A DNA stretch of 64,000 bases from Oscillospiraceae bacterium (GCA_015067175.1 SVMX01000002.1:165327-229326), one strand, 5' to 3'; positions 8,571 to 17,799 are shown, counted from the stretch's first letter. Numbers and translations: made by a program. The notes: a model not told the origin generated them from the sequence alone.

Positions 8571-9619
8571 TCTTTCACCGCCCCGTGAACTGTGCCGTCA
8601 TCTCTGCGAAGCTGTCCGCAAGCAGCGCTGATATCTGCGCCGAGAGTTCTGCGGACCGTCGCGTTGATTCCCGCGTCTGTAAGACGCTTCTGAAATCTTT
8701 CAACATAACGGCTCTTTTTATAATCGCGCTCTCTTATCTCGTTTATCGGGATAAGGTTTACATGACACAGCATACCGCCTATAAGCTTTATCAGCTCGTC
8801 AGCGGACTGCTCAGTGTCGTTCACTCCCTCAATAAGGGAGTATTCGAAGCTTATGCGTCTGCCCGTTTTTTTGAAATAATCGCGGCAGGCAGTCATAAGC
8901 TGCTTTAGATCGTATTTTTTATTTATCGGCATGATGGAGCTGCGCTTTTCGTCTGTCGCCGCATGAAGCGAGATAGACAGCGTAAGACCCGTTTTAAGCT
9001 CTGCAAGCTCATATATCTTATCCACGATGCCGCAGGTAGAAAGCGATATGTGCCTAAGGCTCATTCCCTCGCCCTCGTCGTTGAGGAGAGTTAGGAATTT
9101 CATAACATTGTCGAAGTTATCCAGCGGCTCACCTATACCCATAAGAACTATGCTGTCAACGTGCCGACCGCTATCGCGCTCGGTCTCGTAAATCTGCAGC
9201 AGCATTTCTGACGGCAGCAGATGCCGCACAAAGCCCGCAATCGTAGACGCACAAAAACGGCAGCCCATTCTGCAACCCACCTGAGTAGAAATGCAAAGGC
9301 TGTTTCCGTGCTTGTACTCCATCAAAACGGTCTCCACCGACTCTCCGTCGGGCATACCATATAAGTATTTTACCGTATTATCTATGTCGGATACAAGCTT
9401 TTTTTTGATAATTAGTGATTTTAGACAAAACTTTTTTTCGAGGGCTGCTTTCAATTGTGCAGAAATATTGCTCATTTGAGAAAAATCAGAAACTTTCTTG
9501 ACGTGCAGCCAATCGTAAATCTGTTTTGCCCTGAAAGCCTTTTCCCCCATTGCCGTCAATTCTGCGGCAAGCTCGTCCCTTGTTAGGGAAAGTATATCTA
9601 TCTTTTCCTGTTCGCTCAT
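8567..9619 (-). CDS. rlmN: 23S rRNA/tRNA adenine-C2 methyltransferase RlmN
   Basis: Radical-SAM enzyme that methylates A2503 of 23S rRNA and A37 of tRNAs. It has 350 residues. The radical-SAM cluster cysteines are in CRMGCRFC (116, 120, 123), and the methyl-carrier Cys is near residue 337 in AACGQL. GIGEPLDN is the SAM-binding GGE-like motif. The start at 9619 shares one base with the rsmB stop (TAATG), and the end overlaps prpC. This rsmB-rlmN-prpC order is conserved in Firmicutes. Confidence 0.95.
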   Translation of the reverse strand: MSEQEKIDILSLTRDELAAELTAMGEKAFRAKQIYDWLHVKKVSDFSQMSNISAQLKAALEKKFCLKSLIIKKKLVSDIDNTVKYLYGMPDGESVETVLMEYKHGNSLCISTQVGCRMGCRFCASTIAGFVRHLLPSEMLLQIYETERDSGRHVDSIVLMGIGEPLDNFDNVMKFLTLLNDEGEGMSLRHISLSTCGIVDKIYELAELKTGLTLSISLHAATDEKRSSIMPINKKYDLKQLMTACRDYFKKTGRRISFEYSLIEGVNDTEQSADELIKLIGGMLCHVNLIPINEIRERDYKKSRYVERFQKRLTDAGINATVRRTLGADISAACGQLRRDDGTVHGAVKE

Positions 9620-10941
9620 TATTTAATTCTCCTGAAAGAGGCTGTAAAAAATCCGTCGCCGCCGTTCTCGTCGGGGAAATATGTACGCTTGAAGCTGTTC
9701 TCAGCCCCCGCGTAAGGCACGTATTGTACTATCGGTGAAAACTCGGGGTGCACCTCGGCAAATGCGTCCACGACATCATCGTTCTCGGCTCTGCTGAGCG
9801 TGCAAGTGGAATACACAAGCGTGCCGCCGACCTTGACATATTTGCTTGCCGTTTCAAGGATACGGCGCTGTATCGCGGGAAGCTCCTTGAATTCCTCGGG
9901 ATCTTTGTATTTTATCTCAGGCTTTCTGCGGATAACGCCAAGTCCCGAGCACGGAACATCGCACAGCACTCTGTCAGCCTGCGGAAGCTCTGTGTTATAT
10001 TTGGTTGCGTCGCCCTGCTTTGCGTCAATTATGCGGATACCCAGCCTTGCCGCTCCGTCCTCAATAAGAGCAACTCTCATATCATGCAGATCAAGGCTGA
10101 AAAGCTTGCCGTTGTTCCCCATGAGCTGCGCCATAGTGAAGCTTTTGCCGCCCGGTGCCGCGCACATATCTATCACAGTTTCGTTCACAACGGGTCGAAG
10201 CGTTAAACAGCACAGCTGCGAGGAGATATCCTGCACATGGAAAAGTCCCGCGCGAAACGCTTTGGTTCTTTCTATGTCGCCCGTTTTTTCAAGAATTATG
10301 CAGTTATCAAGCGCTGTATATTTTTTTGCGGATATCTTTTCTTTGCGAAGCTCCTCAAGAAGATCATCGGTGTTGGTCTTCAGCGTGTTTACGCGCGCAT
10401 ATACAGGCGGCTTTCCGATAGAAGCTTTAAGGGCTTTCACGGTGTTGTTTATATCGTACTCCGCAAGCCACTTTTCCGCAAGCCACTTGGGGCAGGAATA
10501 CTCAACCGACAGCCTGTCTGCCGCCTCTAAACCATGGTAGCTTATCTTCTTTCCGTTTCTTACAAAGCTTCTCAGCATTCCGTTTACAAAGCCCTGTGCC
10601 GAAAAAAGCTTCAGCCGCTTGCACAGCTTCACGCTCTCGTTTACCGCCGCGCTTTCGGGCACGCTGTCCATAAAAAGAAGCTGATAAAGTCCCACGCGCA
10701 GTATCGCAACTGCCGCCTTGTCAAGCTTATGAAACGGAATATTGGAGTTTTGCTCTATAACATGATCAAGAGTGAGCCTGCGCTCTGTCACGCCGTAAAA
10801 CAGCGCTGCGGCAAAGGCTTTATCACGGTCATTAAGGTCAGATTCCGAAAGCACTGAATCCAACAGGATATTCGAATAGGAATCGCTGTCCTCCATTTTT
10901 AGCAGCATCTTCACTGCCGTCAGTCGTGCGTCAGCCATCAT
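9619..10941 (-). CDS. rsmB: 16S rRNA m5C967 methyltransferase RsmB
   Basis: Methylates C967 of 16S rRNA using SAM. The N-terminal third is the NusB-like helical RNA-binding domain, beginning ADARLTAVKMLLKM. The C-terminal Rossmann methyltransferase carries MCAAPGGKSF, the DVPCSGLGVIRRKPEI catalytic-loop Cys and YSTCTLSRAEND, the second Cys. The length of 440 is normal. Two ATG codons stand side by side at 10941 and 10938, and either may be used. It is part of the minus-strand cluster between the zinc peptidase and rlmN. Confidence 0.94.
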   Translation of the reverse strand: MMADARLTAVKMLLKMEDSDSYSNILLDSVLSESDLNDRDKAFAAALFYGVTERRLTLDHVIEQNSNIPFHKLDKAAVAILRVGLYQLLFMDSVPESAAVNESVKLCKRLKLFSAQGFVNGMLRSFVRNGKKISYHGLEAADRLSVEYSCPKWLAEKWLAEYDINNTVKALKASIGKPPVYARVNTLKTNTDDLLEELRKEKISAKKYTALDNCIILEKTGDIERTKAFRAGLFHVQDISSQLCCLTLRPVVNETVIDMCAAPGGKSFTMAQLMGNNGKLFSLDLHDMRVALIEDGAARLGIRIIDAKQGDATKYNTELPQADRVLCDVPCSGLGVIRRKPEIKYKDPEEFKELPAIQRRILETASKYVKVGGTLVYSTCTLSRAENDDVVDAFAEVHPEFSPIVQYVPYAGAENSFKRTYFPDENGGDGFFTASFRRIK

Positions 10942-10958
10942 CAGGCTCCTTTCACTGT

Positions 10959-11726
10959 TTATTTTCGTCTGTTAGCAAGCGCTATCAGTCTTAAAAGCTG
11001 TGTAAACGACACGGTAAGGCTCGCAACATAAGTCATAGCAGCCGCATTGAGTGTTTTTCTCGCTGCGGGAAGCTCTTCACGCTGCAATATAAGCTCGCTC
11101 TCAAGCGTTTTCATAGCGCGTGAGCTTGCATTGAACTCCACGGGGAGCGTTACAAGCTGGAACAGCACCACAAAAGCAAAAAGTATAATTCCCGCGTTTA
11201 CAAGGAAATCCAGCGTGAAAACAATTCCGATAAGGAAAATATAAAAGTATGCTCTGCTGCCGATATTCGCAAGCGGCACGATGGCAGTGCGTATCTTTAT
11301 CGGCATATAGCCGCGCGCGTGCTGGATAGCGTGTCCGCATTCGTGCGCTGCAACACCGATAGCAGCAAGCGAGCTGCTGTCATATACGCTGTCAGACAGC
11401 GACAGAACTTTGTTCGTGGGATCGTATTTATCGGTAAGATGTCCGCTTATATGCACCACCGAAACATCATAAAGTCCGTTGTTATCGAGTATCTGCCTTG
11501 CAACCTGCCACGCCTGAAGATGTGTACCGCTGTTGAGCTTGCTGTATTTACTAAAGGTAGTATTTACCTTTGCCGAGCATATCGCCGCAAATATGAATGC
11601 GGCAATACACAGAAAGTACGTCAGCATATAATTCTCGCCGAGAAATCTTCCGATACCCTCAGCGACGGTCTCGTCGTTTCGTCCGCCATGAGAAGCATGG
11701 GAGATGAGCATAAGCATATTCAACAT
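10959..11726 (-). CDS. Membrane zinc metallopeptidase, YugP-like
   Basis: Neutral zinc metallopeptidase of the YugP/DUF2268-like membrane type, with 255 residues. It has the HExxH-type site AAHECGHAIQHARGY near residue 125, an N-terminal transmembrane helix (about 28-50) and three further hydrophobic segments (about 150-195 and near the C-terminus). The ATG at 11726 follows AAGGAGAA with good spacing. It lies between fmt and rsmB, the usual Firmicutes place for this gene. Substrate is unknown; membrane-protein quality control is a plausible guess. Confidence 0.88.
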   Translation of the reverse strand: MLNMLMLISHASHGGRNDETVAEGIGRFLGENYMLTYFLCIAAFIFAAICSAKVNTTFSKYSKLNSGTHLQAWQVARQILDNNGLYDVSVVHISGHLTDKYDPTNKVLSLSDSVYDSSSLAAIGVAAHECGHAIQHARGYMPIKIRTAIVPLANIGSRAYFYIFLIGIVFTLDFLVNAGIILFAFVVLFQLVTLPVEFNASSRAMKTLESELILQREELPAARKTLNAAAMTYVASLTVSFTQLLRLIALANRRK

Positions 11727-11740
11727 GGTATTCTCCTTAA

Positions 11741-12673
11741 TCAGCCAAGAGCCGCGCCCTTTTCAAGCTTCTTTCCGCGAAGATAAGCCGCGGTCTCCAT
11801 TCGTTTTCCGCCCTCGGGCTGTATCTCCGTAAGGGCTACTCCGTTTCCGTCGCCGCAGGCAACGGTGAAATCATCTGCATTGGCAATAGTGCCCGCCTCG
11901 CCCGATACATTATCAACAAGACGCGACATATACACTTTCATTCTCTTGCCCTCAAGCATAGTATATGCACACGGTGCGTCCGACATGGCTCTGATAAAAT
12001 CATACACCTGCTTTGCGGGCTTTGTGAAATCTATTTTCAGCTCTTCCTTGGATATCATGGAAGCATAGCAGGTATCGCCCTCCTGCGGAGTTCTTACCGC
12101 CGTGCCGTTTTCAAGTGCTTCAAGCGTCCTCACGATAAGCGCTGCTCCGCACTCCGAAAGCGTGTCATGAAGCTGCGCACCCGTCATATCATCGGGGACA
12201 GCCACTTCTTCTTTCATTATCATATCGCCTGTATCAAGACCCTCTGCCATGTACATCGTAGTAACTCCGCTGACTGTTTCGCCGTTCTGAATCACTCTCT
12301 GAATAGGCGCTGCGCCGCGGTACATCGGCAGCAGCGAAGCATGAACGTTTATACAGCCGTACTTCGGCAGCTCCAGCACTTCCTTTGGCAATATCTGTCC
12401 GTAGGCAACTACCACGATGCAATCGGGAGCTATCTCACGAAGCGCAGCCATGGAGGTTTCCGCGTCCTCGCCTTTTCTGAGGCTAAGCGGCTGATAAACA
12501 GCAATATCGTGCTTCAGCGCACACTCCTTTACAGGCGTCATCATGATCTGCTTGCCGCGGTTTTTCGGCTTGTCGGGCTGTGTGAACACCGCCTTTACCT
12601 CGTGTCCCGCTTCGATAAGCGCTTCAAGGCAAGCGAGCGAAAAAACGGGAGTTCCCATGAAAACTATCTTCAT
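11741..12673 (-). CDS. fmt: Methionyl-tRNA formyltransferase
   Basis: Formylates initiator Met-tRNA with 10-formyl-THF. It has 310 residues. MKIVFMGTPVFSLACL is the N-terminus, and HASLLPMYRGAAPIQ with GVTTMYMAEGLDTGDM holds the catalytic Asn-His-Asp region. I chose the ATG at 12673 rather than the upstream in-frame codon at 12694. It makes an ATGA overlap with the def stop and gives the standard N-terminus. It works in one pathway with the two deformylases just upstream. Confidence 0.95.
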   Translation of the reverse strand: MKIVFMGTPVFSLACLEALIEAGHEVKAVFTQPDKPKNRGKQIMMTPVKECALKHDIAVYQPLSLRKGEDAETSMAALREIAPDCIVVVAYGQILPKEVLELPKYGCINVHASLLPMYRGAAPIQRVIQNGETVSGVTTMYMAEGLDTGDMIMKEEVAVPDDMTGAQLHDTLSECGAALIVRTLEALENGTAVRTPQEGDTCYASMISKEELKIDFTKPAKQVYDFIRAMSDAPCAYTMLEGKRMKVYMSRLVDNVSGEAGTIANADDFTVACGDGNGVALTEIQPEGGKRMETAAYLRGKKLEKGAALG

Positions 12674-13137
12674 TTCTGCTCCTCCTCTATCCACTCAATG
12701 ACTTTATCTGCGAAAAGTATACCGTTAAGATGGTCAACCTCATGGCAGAATGCTCTCGCAAGCAGTCCTGTGCCAATGTAGGAAACAGGCTTTCCATAGC
12801 GGTCGCGCGCCTTTACCTTTACCTTTGCGGGGCGCTCAACATAACCGTATTTACCGGGGTGCGAAAGGCATCCCTCGCTGTCGGTCTGCTTGCCCCTCAT
12901 TCCTGCGATAACAGGATTTATAAGTTCTATCCTGCCGTTCTTGTCGTCTACATCTATAACAACAACGCGCAGCAGCTCTCCGACCTGAGGCGCGGCAAGA
13001 CCAACGCCGTTTGCTGCGCACATGGTTTCATACATATCGTCAAGAAGCTCCCAAAGCTCCTCGTTGAACTCTGTCACCTCAGCACATTTCTGTCGGAGCA
13101 CTTCCTCCCCGAATCTTACTATTTCACGCTTTGCCAT
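12670..13137 (-). CDS. def: Peptide deformylase, second tandem copy
   Basis: Removes the formyl group from nascent protein N-termini; a metal enzyme. The three motifs are intact: GVGLAAPQVG, EGCLSHPG (metal Cys) and HEVDH (metal His residues and catalytic Glu). It has 155 residues. It overlaps fmt by four bases, so Def and Fmt are translationally coupled. A paralogue of 153 residues lies 36 bases upstream. Of the two, this copy occupies the position usual for the def-fmt pair. Confidence 0.94.
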   Translation of the reverse strand: MAKREIVRFGEEVLRQKCAEVTEFNEELWELLDDMYETMCAANGVGLAAPQVGELLRVVVIDVDDKNGRIELINPVIAGMRGKQTDSEGCLSHPGKYGYVERPAKVKVKARDRYGKPVSYIGTGLLARAFCHEVDHLNGILFADKVIEWIEEEQK

Positions 13138-13173
13138 GTTTAATTCCTTTCAGCTTCAAATAATGATGAGCTT

Positions 13174-13635
13174 TTAAGCCTGCTCTTCGGTGAAAATTGC
13201 CTTGTCGATAAACAGCACGCCGTCGAGATGGTCTGTTTCATGACAAAAAGCTCTTGCAAGCAGTCCCTCGCCCGTCATAGTGAACTCGTTTCCGTTTCTG
13301 TCCTGAGCCTTTACCGTAACAGTCGCAGGACGCTCCACCTCGCGCCATTCGCCGGGTGCGGAAAGGCAGCCCTCGCCACCAGTCTGTGAGCCAGTCGCTT
13401 CGATTATCTCAGGGTTCACAAGCTCGATAACACCGTGCTTGTCGCGCACATCTATCACGCATACGCGGCGCAGTATTCCCACCTGCGGCGCAGCAAGACC
13501 AGCACCCTGTGCCTGCTGCATGGTTTCTTTCATATCGTCCAGCAGAGTCCACAGCTTTTCATCAAACACTGTAACAGGTCTGCATTTTTTGCGCAGTATA
13601 TCCTCACCGAATTTCACTATCTCTCTTAATGCCAT
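13174..13635 (-). CDS. def: Peptide deformylase, first tandem copy
   Basis: A second complete deformylase with motifs GAGLAAPQVG, EGCLSAPG and HETDH, of 153 residues. It resembles the downstream copy along its whole length but differs in many residues, so the duplication is not recent. It lies between priA and the other def, 15 bases after priA. Both copies keep all metal and catalytic residues, so both are probably active. One copy may be specialised, for example in growth phase or inhibitor tolerance, but nothing here shows which. Confidence 0.93.
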   Translation of the reverse strand: MALREIVKFGEDILRKKCRPVTVFDEKLWTLLDDMKETMQQAQGAGLAAPQVGILRRVCVIDVRDKHGVIELVNPEIIEATGSQTGGEGCLSAPGEWREVERPATVTVKAQDRNGNEFTMTGEGLLARAFCHETDHLDGVLFIDKAIFTEEQA

Positions 13636-13650
13636 TATTATGTCCTTTCA

Positions 13651-16077
13651 TCACAACGTTTCACCGTTCATATCAGCAAAAAAGCTCACATTTCTGAACA
13701 TTTCTTCCTGTCCTGCCGCTTTCAGCACTGTTTCCATAAGCTGTCGGAATGCGCTGCTCATGCGGCATTTTATAATAAGTCTGTATCTGTATCTTCCGTT
13801 TATCTTTGCTGCCGCGCACCTCGCAGGGCCAAGCACTCTTATCGGTATCTTCTTATCAACAAGCGAGTGCTGCTCCGCAAGGATAGCGGAAAACCTTTTC
13901 GCCGCTCTCTCACATTCGCTGTCGGACAGCGCCGAAAATGTAACCGCCGCAATATCGCAGAACGGAGGGTAAAGCATAGCCTCGCGTAAGCGTATCTCTT
14001 CCTCGTAGAAAGCAGGATAATCCTGCCGCGCCGCGAGGTTTAACACATAGTGCTCGGGCGTAAAGGTCTGAAGCATGGCTCTGCCCTTTCGCCCGCCGCG
14101 GCCCGAGCGACCCACCACCTGTGTCACCAGCGAAAAGGTGCGCTCATACGCCTTGAAATCCCCTGCATACAGCGAATTATCGGTCTTAAGCACTCCCACA
14201 AGCGTTACATTCGGGAAATCAAGACCTTTTGCTATCATCTGCGTGCCAACGATTATGTCATACTCGCCGTTTGCAAACGCCTTGAATTTGTTTTCAAAAG
14301 CGTGCTTTGTAGAGGTAGTATCTGCGTCCATGCGCAGTATACGCGCCTTTGGAAAAATCTCGGACAGCTCGTCCTCAACACGCTGCGTACCTGTGCCTTT
14401 CATGGAAATAAATTTGCTTGCGCATTTGGGGCACACCTGCGCAAGCCTCTGCTGAAAGCCGCAGTAATGGCAGATAAGACTGCCGTTGGCCTTGTGATAC
14501 GTCAGCGGCACCGCGCAGTTCGGGCATTCCGCCGCCGCACCGCAGGAGGCGCACCGCACATTCGTATGATAACCGCGCCGATTGAGCAGCAATATCGACT
14601 GCTCGCCGCGCTGAAGATTTGTTTCTATTTCGTCAAGCAGCGGCATACTGAACGACGAATGATTGCCGTTTTGCTGCTCTGTTTTCATATCAACTATATA
14701 AACATCGGGAAGTACCGCACTGTTATAGCGCTCGTCCAGCTCAAAAAGGCTGTAGCGTCCCGTTTTTGCATTGTAGTAGCTTTCAAGCGACGGCGTAGCG
14801 CTCGCCAAAAGCAAAAACGCATTGTGATGAAAACAGCGCTGCTTTGCCGCCTCCCTCGCATGATAACGCGGAGAGTTCTCGGATTTATAAGTGCTTTCGC
14901 CCTCCTCGTCGATGACGATTATCCCTAAATTCTGAACGGGCGCAAACACCGCGCTCCTTGTTCCTATAACTATGCGCGCCTTGCCCTCGCGTATCCTGCG
15001 GTATTCGTCTGCGCGCTCGCCCAAAGAAAGACTGCTGTGCAGCACAGCGACCTCTTTTCCGAACAAACGGCGGAATTTTCCCACCATCTGCGGAGTGAGC
15101 GATATCTCAGGCACGAGCATCATCGCGGATTTACCTGCTCTCAGCGCCTCGTCTATCAGACGTATAAACACCGAAGTCTTGCCGCTGCCCGTAACTCCGC
15201 GAAGCAGCGCGCATTTCGGGGCGGGGCTGTTCATAAGCTGCAAAAGTCCGTCAAAGACCTCCTGCTGCTTTGCCGAAAAAACTATATCCGAGGGGCTTTC
15301 TGTCGCCTCCTCTGTCGGCTCGGTGCGAAACACTGTCTGCTCGTAAAGCTCCAGCACATTCTTTTCCACAAGCCGCTTTATTACCGCGGAAGTAACACTG
15401 CAAGCATAGCATATCTCTTTTACACACGCGGTTTCCGCGTCCTCGACAAATCTGACCACCTGCTTTTGCTTCGGCGTGAGCTTTATCTGCTCCTCGGTTT
15501 CACACAAGCGAACAAGCTTTGCGGTCTCGTCGCCAACGCGGCGTTTCAGCTCCTCATTTTCAACTACTGCGCCCTTTTGCAGCAGCGCTTTAAGCAGCTT
15601 TCCGCCATCACCGCAGGAGGATATCACCTCGTCGCGCGAAATGCCGTCAGACGCCTCGGAAAGCTTATCTAAAAAAACGCGTTCCTTGTCAGAAAGCTCA
15701 CCGCAGAAATCCTTTGCTGCAACGTAATGTGTTTTCAGCGAAAAGCTTAGTCCTGTGGGAAGTATCGCCCTGAATGCGTCGAAATATGTGCAGAATGTCG
15801 TATCTCTGAGCCAACGGCACAGCTTCAGCAGCTCCTGTGAAATGCAAGGCTGCTCGTCCGCTGCATAAAGCAGCGTTTTTAGCCCCTTGGGGTCGCCGCG
15901 CGTTATCTCAAAAACAAGCCCCAGACGGCTGCGGTTGCCCCTGCCAAACGGCACGGTCACTCTCATTCCCGCACAGAGCGTTTCGCAAAGCTCATCGGGG
16001 ATTATGTAGCTATACAGCGTATCAAAGCTATATGAGGTATTCTCTGCCGCCACAAGTGCTATCAGCCTGTCGTTCAT
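13651..16077 (-). CDS. priA: Primosomal protein N' (replication restart helicase PriA)
   Basis: Recognises stalled forks and reloads the replicative helicase. It has 808 residues. The N-terminal DNA-binding domain (about 1-200) is followed by helicase Walker A GVTGSGKTSV. Motif II reads DEEGES where PriA normally has DEEH. A paired zinc-binding region starts CASCGAAAECPNC. Motif V/VI is near GTQMIAKGLDFP and VVGRSGRGGRKG. It begins six bases after the gmk stop. The genes rpoZ and coaBC, usually between gmk and priA in Firmicutes, are absent here. Confidence 0.95.
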   Translation of the reverse strand: MNDRLIALVAAENTSYSFDTLYSYIIPDELCETLCAGMRVTVPFGRGNRSRLGLVFEITRGDPKGLKTLLYAADEQPCISQELLKLCRWLRDTTFCTYFDAFRAILPTGLSFSLKTHYVAAKDFCGELSDKERVFLDKLSEASDGISRDEVISSCGDGGKLLKALLQKGAVVENEELKRRVGDETAKLVRLCETEEQIKLTPKQKQVVRFVEDAETACVKEICYACSVTSAVIKRLVEKNVLELYEQTVFRTEPTEEATESPSDIVFSAKQQEVFDGLLQLMNSPAPKCALLRGVTGSGKTSVFIRLIDEALRAGKSAMMLVPEISLTPQMVGKFRRLFGKEVAVLHSSLSLGERADEYRRIREGKARIVIGTRSAVFAPVQNLGIIVIDEEGESTYKSENSPRYHAREAAKQRCFHHNAFLLLASATPSLESYYNAKTGRYSLFELDERYNSAVLPDVYIVDMKTEQQNGNHSSFSMPLLDEIETNLQRGEQSILLLNRRGYHTNVRCASCGAAAECPNCAVPLTYHKANGSLICHYCGFQQRLAQVCPKCASKFISMKGTGTQRVEDELSEIFPKARILRMDADTTSTKHAFENKFKAFANGEYDIIVGTQMIAKGLDFPNVTLVGVLKTDNSLYAGDFKAYERTFSLVTQVVGRSGRGGRKGRAMLQTFTPEHYVLNLAARQDYPAFYEEEIRLREAMLYPPFCDIAAVTFSALSDSECERAAKRFSAILAEQHSLVDKKIPIRVLGPARCAAAKINGRYRYRLIIKCRMSSAFRQLMETVLKAAGQEEMFRNVSFFADMNGETL

Positions 16078-16083
16078 TGGAAT

Positions 16084-16689
16084 TTATTCACCCTTGATCT
16101 CGTTAAGCTTATCAAGATTGCGCTGCTTGCGGCACTTTTCGCCGCGAATCACCGCCATGAGATCGCTTACAGCGTCCTCAAGGTCGTCGTTTACAACAAA
16201 ATAATCGTAGTTCAGCGCGGTATCTATCTCATTCTTTGCCTGTGCAATTCGGCGCATAATGGTCTCCTCGTCCTCGGTGCCGCGCTTGCGCAGACGGCGC
16301 TCAAGCTCTTTCATGGAGGGAGGCAGGATAAACACAAGACAGCATTCGGGGAACAGCTTCTTGATGTTCATAGCGCCCTCGACTTCTATCTTCAGTATAA
16401 CATCCTTACCCTCGGCGAGCATATCCTCAACGCCCTTTTTCGGCGTGCCGTAGTAATTTCCGCAATACTCGGTGTATTCAAGCACCGCACCCTCAGCTAT
16501 CATCTGCTCAAATCTTTCTCTGCTGAGGAAAAAGTAATGCGTACCGTCCACCTCGCCCGGCCTTGGCGCTCTGGTCGTCGCAGAAACGGAATATCCTACA
16601 TTTTCTGCCTTTTCAAGCACCTGCTCTAATATCGTGTCCTTGCCGCAGCCCGCGGGAGCGGACACCACAAACAAAAGTCCCTTACTCAT
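16084..16689 (-). CDS. gmk: Guanylate kinase
   Basis: Converts GMP to GDP with ATP. It has 201 residues. The P-loop is [11 protein letters not shown]; the GMP-binding segment is [18 protein letters not shown], followed by [11 protein letters not shown]. The reading frame is open further upstream, but the ATG at 16689 starts the family-typical [12 protein letters not shown]. It follows GAGGAGG within the end of remA, with nine bases of spacing, and overlaps remA by eight bases. The ATG at 16695 is the alternative. Confidence 0.94.
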   Translation of the reverse strand: MSKGLLFVVSAPAGCGKDTILEQVLEKAENVGYSVSATTRAPRPGEVDGTHYFFLSRERFEQMIAEGAVLEYTEYCGNYYGTPKKGVEDMLAEGKDVILKIEVEGAMNIKKLFPECCLVFILPPSMKELERRLRKRGTEDEETIMRRIAQAKNEIDTALNYDYFVVNDDLEDAVSDLMAVIRGEKCRKQRNLDKLNEIKGE

Positions 16690-16933
16690 TATCATCGTCC
16701 TCCTCGGTCGTCTTTCCCGAGATCGTTTCGGGCTGCAGTGCAGACAGCACCACATGACCGCTGTCACATATTATCACGGAGCGCGTTTTACGTCCGCAGG
16801 TAGCGTCGATCGCCGTGCCGCCGTCCTTAGCAAGCTGCACTATCCTTTTCACGGGGGCAGCCTCGGGACTTACCACCGAAACTATCCTGTCCGCATTTAC
16901 TGTGTTGCCGAAGCCTATATTGATAAGCCTCAT
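16682..16933 (-). CDS. remA: RemA-family regulator (DUF370)
   Basis: Small DNA-binding regulator family. In Bacillus it activates biofilm and osmoprotection genes and forms ring oligomers. It has 83 residues. [20 protein letters not shown] and [19 protein letters not shown] are almost invariant family sequence, and the C-terminus is acidic (ending EEDDDNE). It precedes gmk as in most Firmicutes. A promoter at 16990-17018 makes it the first gene of the large minus-strand cluster. Confidence 0.93.
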   Translation of the reverse strand: MRLINIGFGNTVNADRIVSVVSPEAAPVKRIVQLAKDGGTAIDATCGRKTRSVIICDSGHVVLSALQPETISGKTTEEDDDNE

Positions 16934-16989
16934 ACATAAAGCACCTCACTTTTGTGCGCGGCAGAATACATACCGCCCCATAATATTTT

Positions 16990-17018
16990 ATTATATCACA
17001 CTCTGCACAAAAAATCAA
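16990..17018 (-). promoter_or_regulatory. Sigma-A promoter of the remA-gmk-priA cluster
   Basis: Minus strand TTGATT (17013-17018), 17-base spacer, TATAAT (16990-16995), about 57 bases before the remA start. Confidence 0.7.
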
Positions 17019-17024
17019 TACAAA

Positions 17025-17045
17025 AAGCCCCGCATCGCGGGGCTT
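17025..17045 (-). terminator. Terminator of the NlpC/P60-like gene
   Basis: Nine-bp GC-rich perfect stem (AAGCCCCGC) with a three-base loop, followed on the minus strand by TTTTTG. Confidence 0.8.
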
Positions 17046-17050
17046 AAACA

Positions 17051-17698
17051 TCATGTAAGACCTACACCTCTGTAGAAGTGATTTTTATAGTAGTTTGTGG
17101 TGATGTCGATCTCTTTCACCTGTGTACCCGGCATAAGGCAGGCTATCATTATTCCGTCGCCGCAGTAGATACCGCCGAAGCCCACACCGCTCATATCCTC
17201 ACCGTAAAAGAACGCAAGATCGCCCGGGCGAAGCTCGTCATGGTCAAGCGCCGTTCCCATTTCTGCCTGGGCCGAAACACCTCTCGGACAGGTAAGATAC
17301 CCGTTCTCGCGCAGAACATAGTATATAAGTCCCGAATTGTCAAAGCCGACATCAGGATCGCTGCCGCCCTCAATAAAATCAATGCCGATAAGAGAACGAG
17401 CTGTCGCAATGATGCTGTCTGCCATCTCCGCGTCGTGCGTCGAACTTTCGGGAGGTATTATCAATTCCTCTATCTCCGATGTCGTAGAAGTGACAGGCGG
17501 CTCAGTCTGCGGTGCAGACGTTATCGGCTCGGGATCGTCATCTTCCGTATCAACTGTAGCAGAAGTGCGGCGGCTGGTCGTCAGCTGAGAGCTTGTGTCT
17601 GTGTCAGAGCCGCCCGCCGTGCTGATAAGCACAGTTGCCACGATTATACCAATGCTGATTATAGTAACTGCCAAAATAAGCAGGATATTGTTTTTCAT
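17051..17698 (-). CDS. Membrane-anchored NlpC/P60-like protein lacking catalytic Cys
   Basis: It has 215 residues. An N-terminal transmembrane anchor or signal (about 4-27) is followed by a Thr/Ser/Pro-rich linker (about 30-90), then an NlpC/P60 fold from DSIIATARSLIGIDF to the end. The fold is recognisable from GSDPDVGFDNSGLIYYV, RPGDLAFFYG and GGIYCGDGIMIAC. Active cell-wall peptidases have FDCSG and a His just before GIY. Here the Cys is Asn (codon AAT) and the His position is Phe. The protein is therefore likely a non-enzymatic wall-binding relative. It is a monocistronic gene with its own promoter and terminator. Confidence 0.8.
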   Translation of the reverse strand: MKNNILLILAVTIISIGIIVATVLISTAGGSDTDTSSQLTTSRRTSATVDTEDDDPEPITSAPQTEPPVTSTTSEIEELIIPPESSTHDAEMADSIIATARSLIGIDFIEGGSDPDVGFDNSGLIYYVLRENGYLTCPRGVSAQAEMGTALDHDELRPGDLAFFYGEDMSGVGFGGIYCGDGIMIACLMPGTQVKEIDITTNYYKNHFYRGVGLT

Positions 17699-17769
17699 TG
17701 CGTCACCTCTTTATTTTCACGTCAACGCCAACCGCATGAGCGGCATCAAATATATTTTCCCTATGGTAT

Positions 17770-17799
17770 ATTATATAACACAATGATATAAAAATTCAA
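17770..17799 (-). promoter_or_regulatory. Sigma-A promoter of the NlpC/P60-like gene
   Basis: Minus strand TTGAAT (17794-17799), 18-base spacer, TATAAT (17770-17775), about 70 bases before the start codon. Confidence 0.65.
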
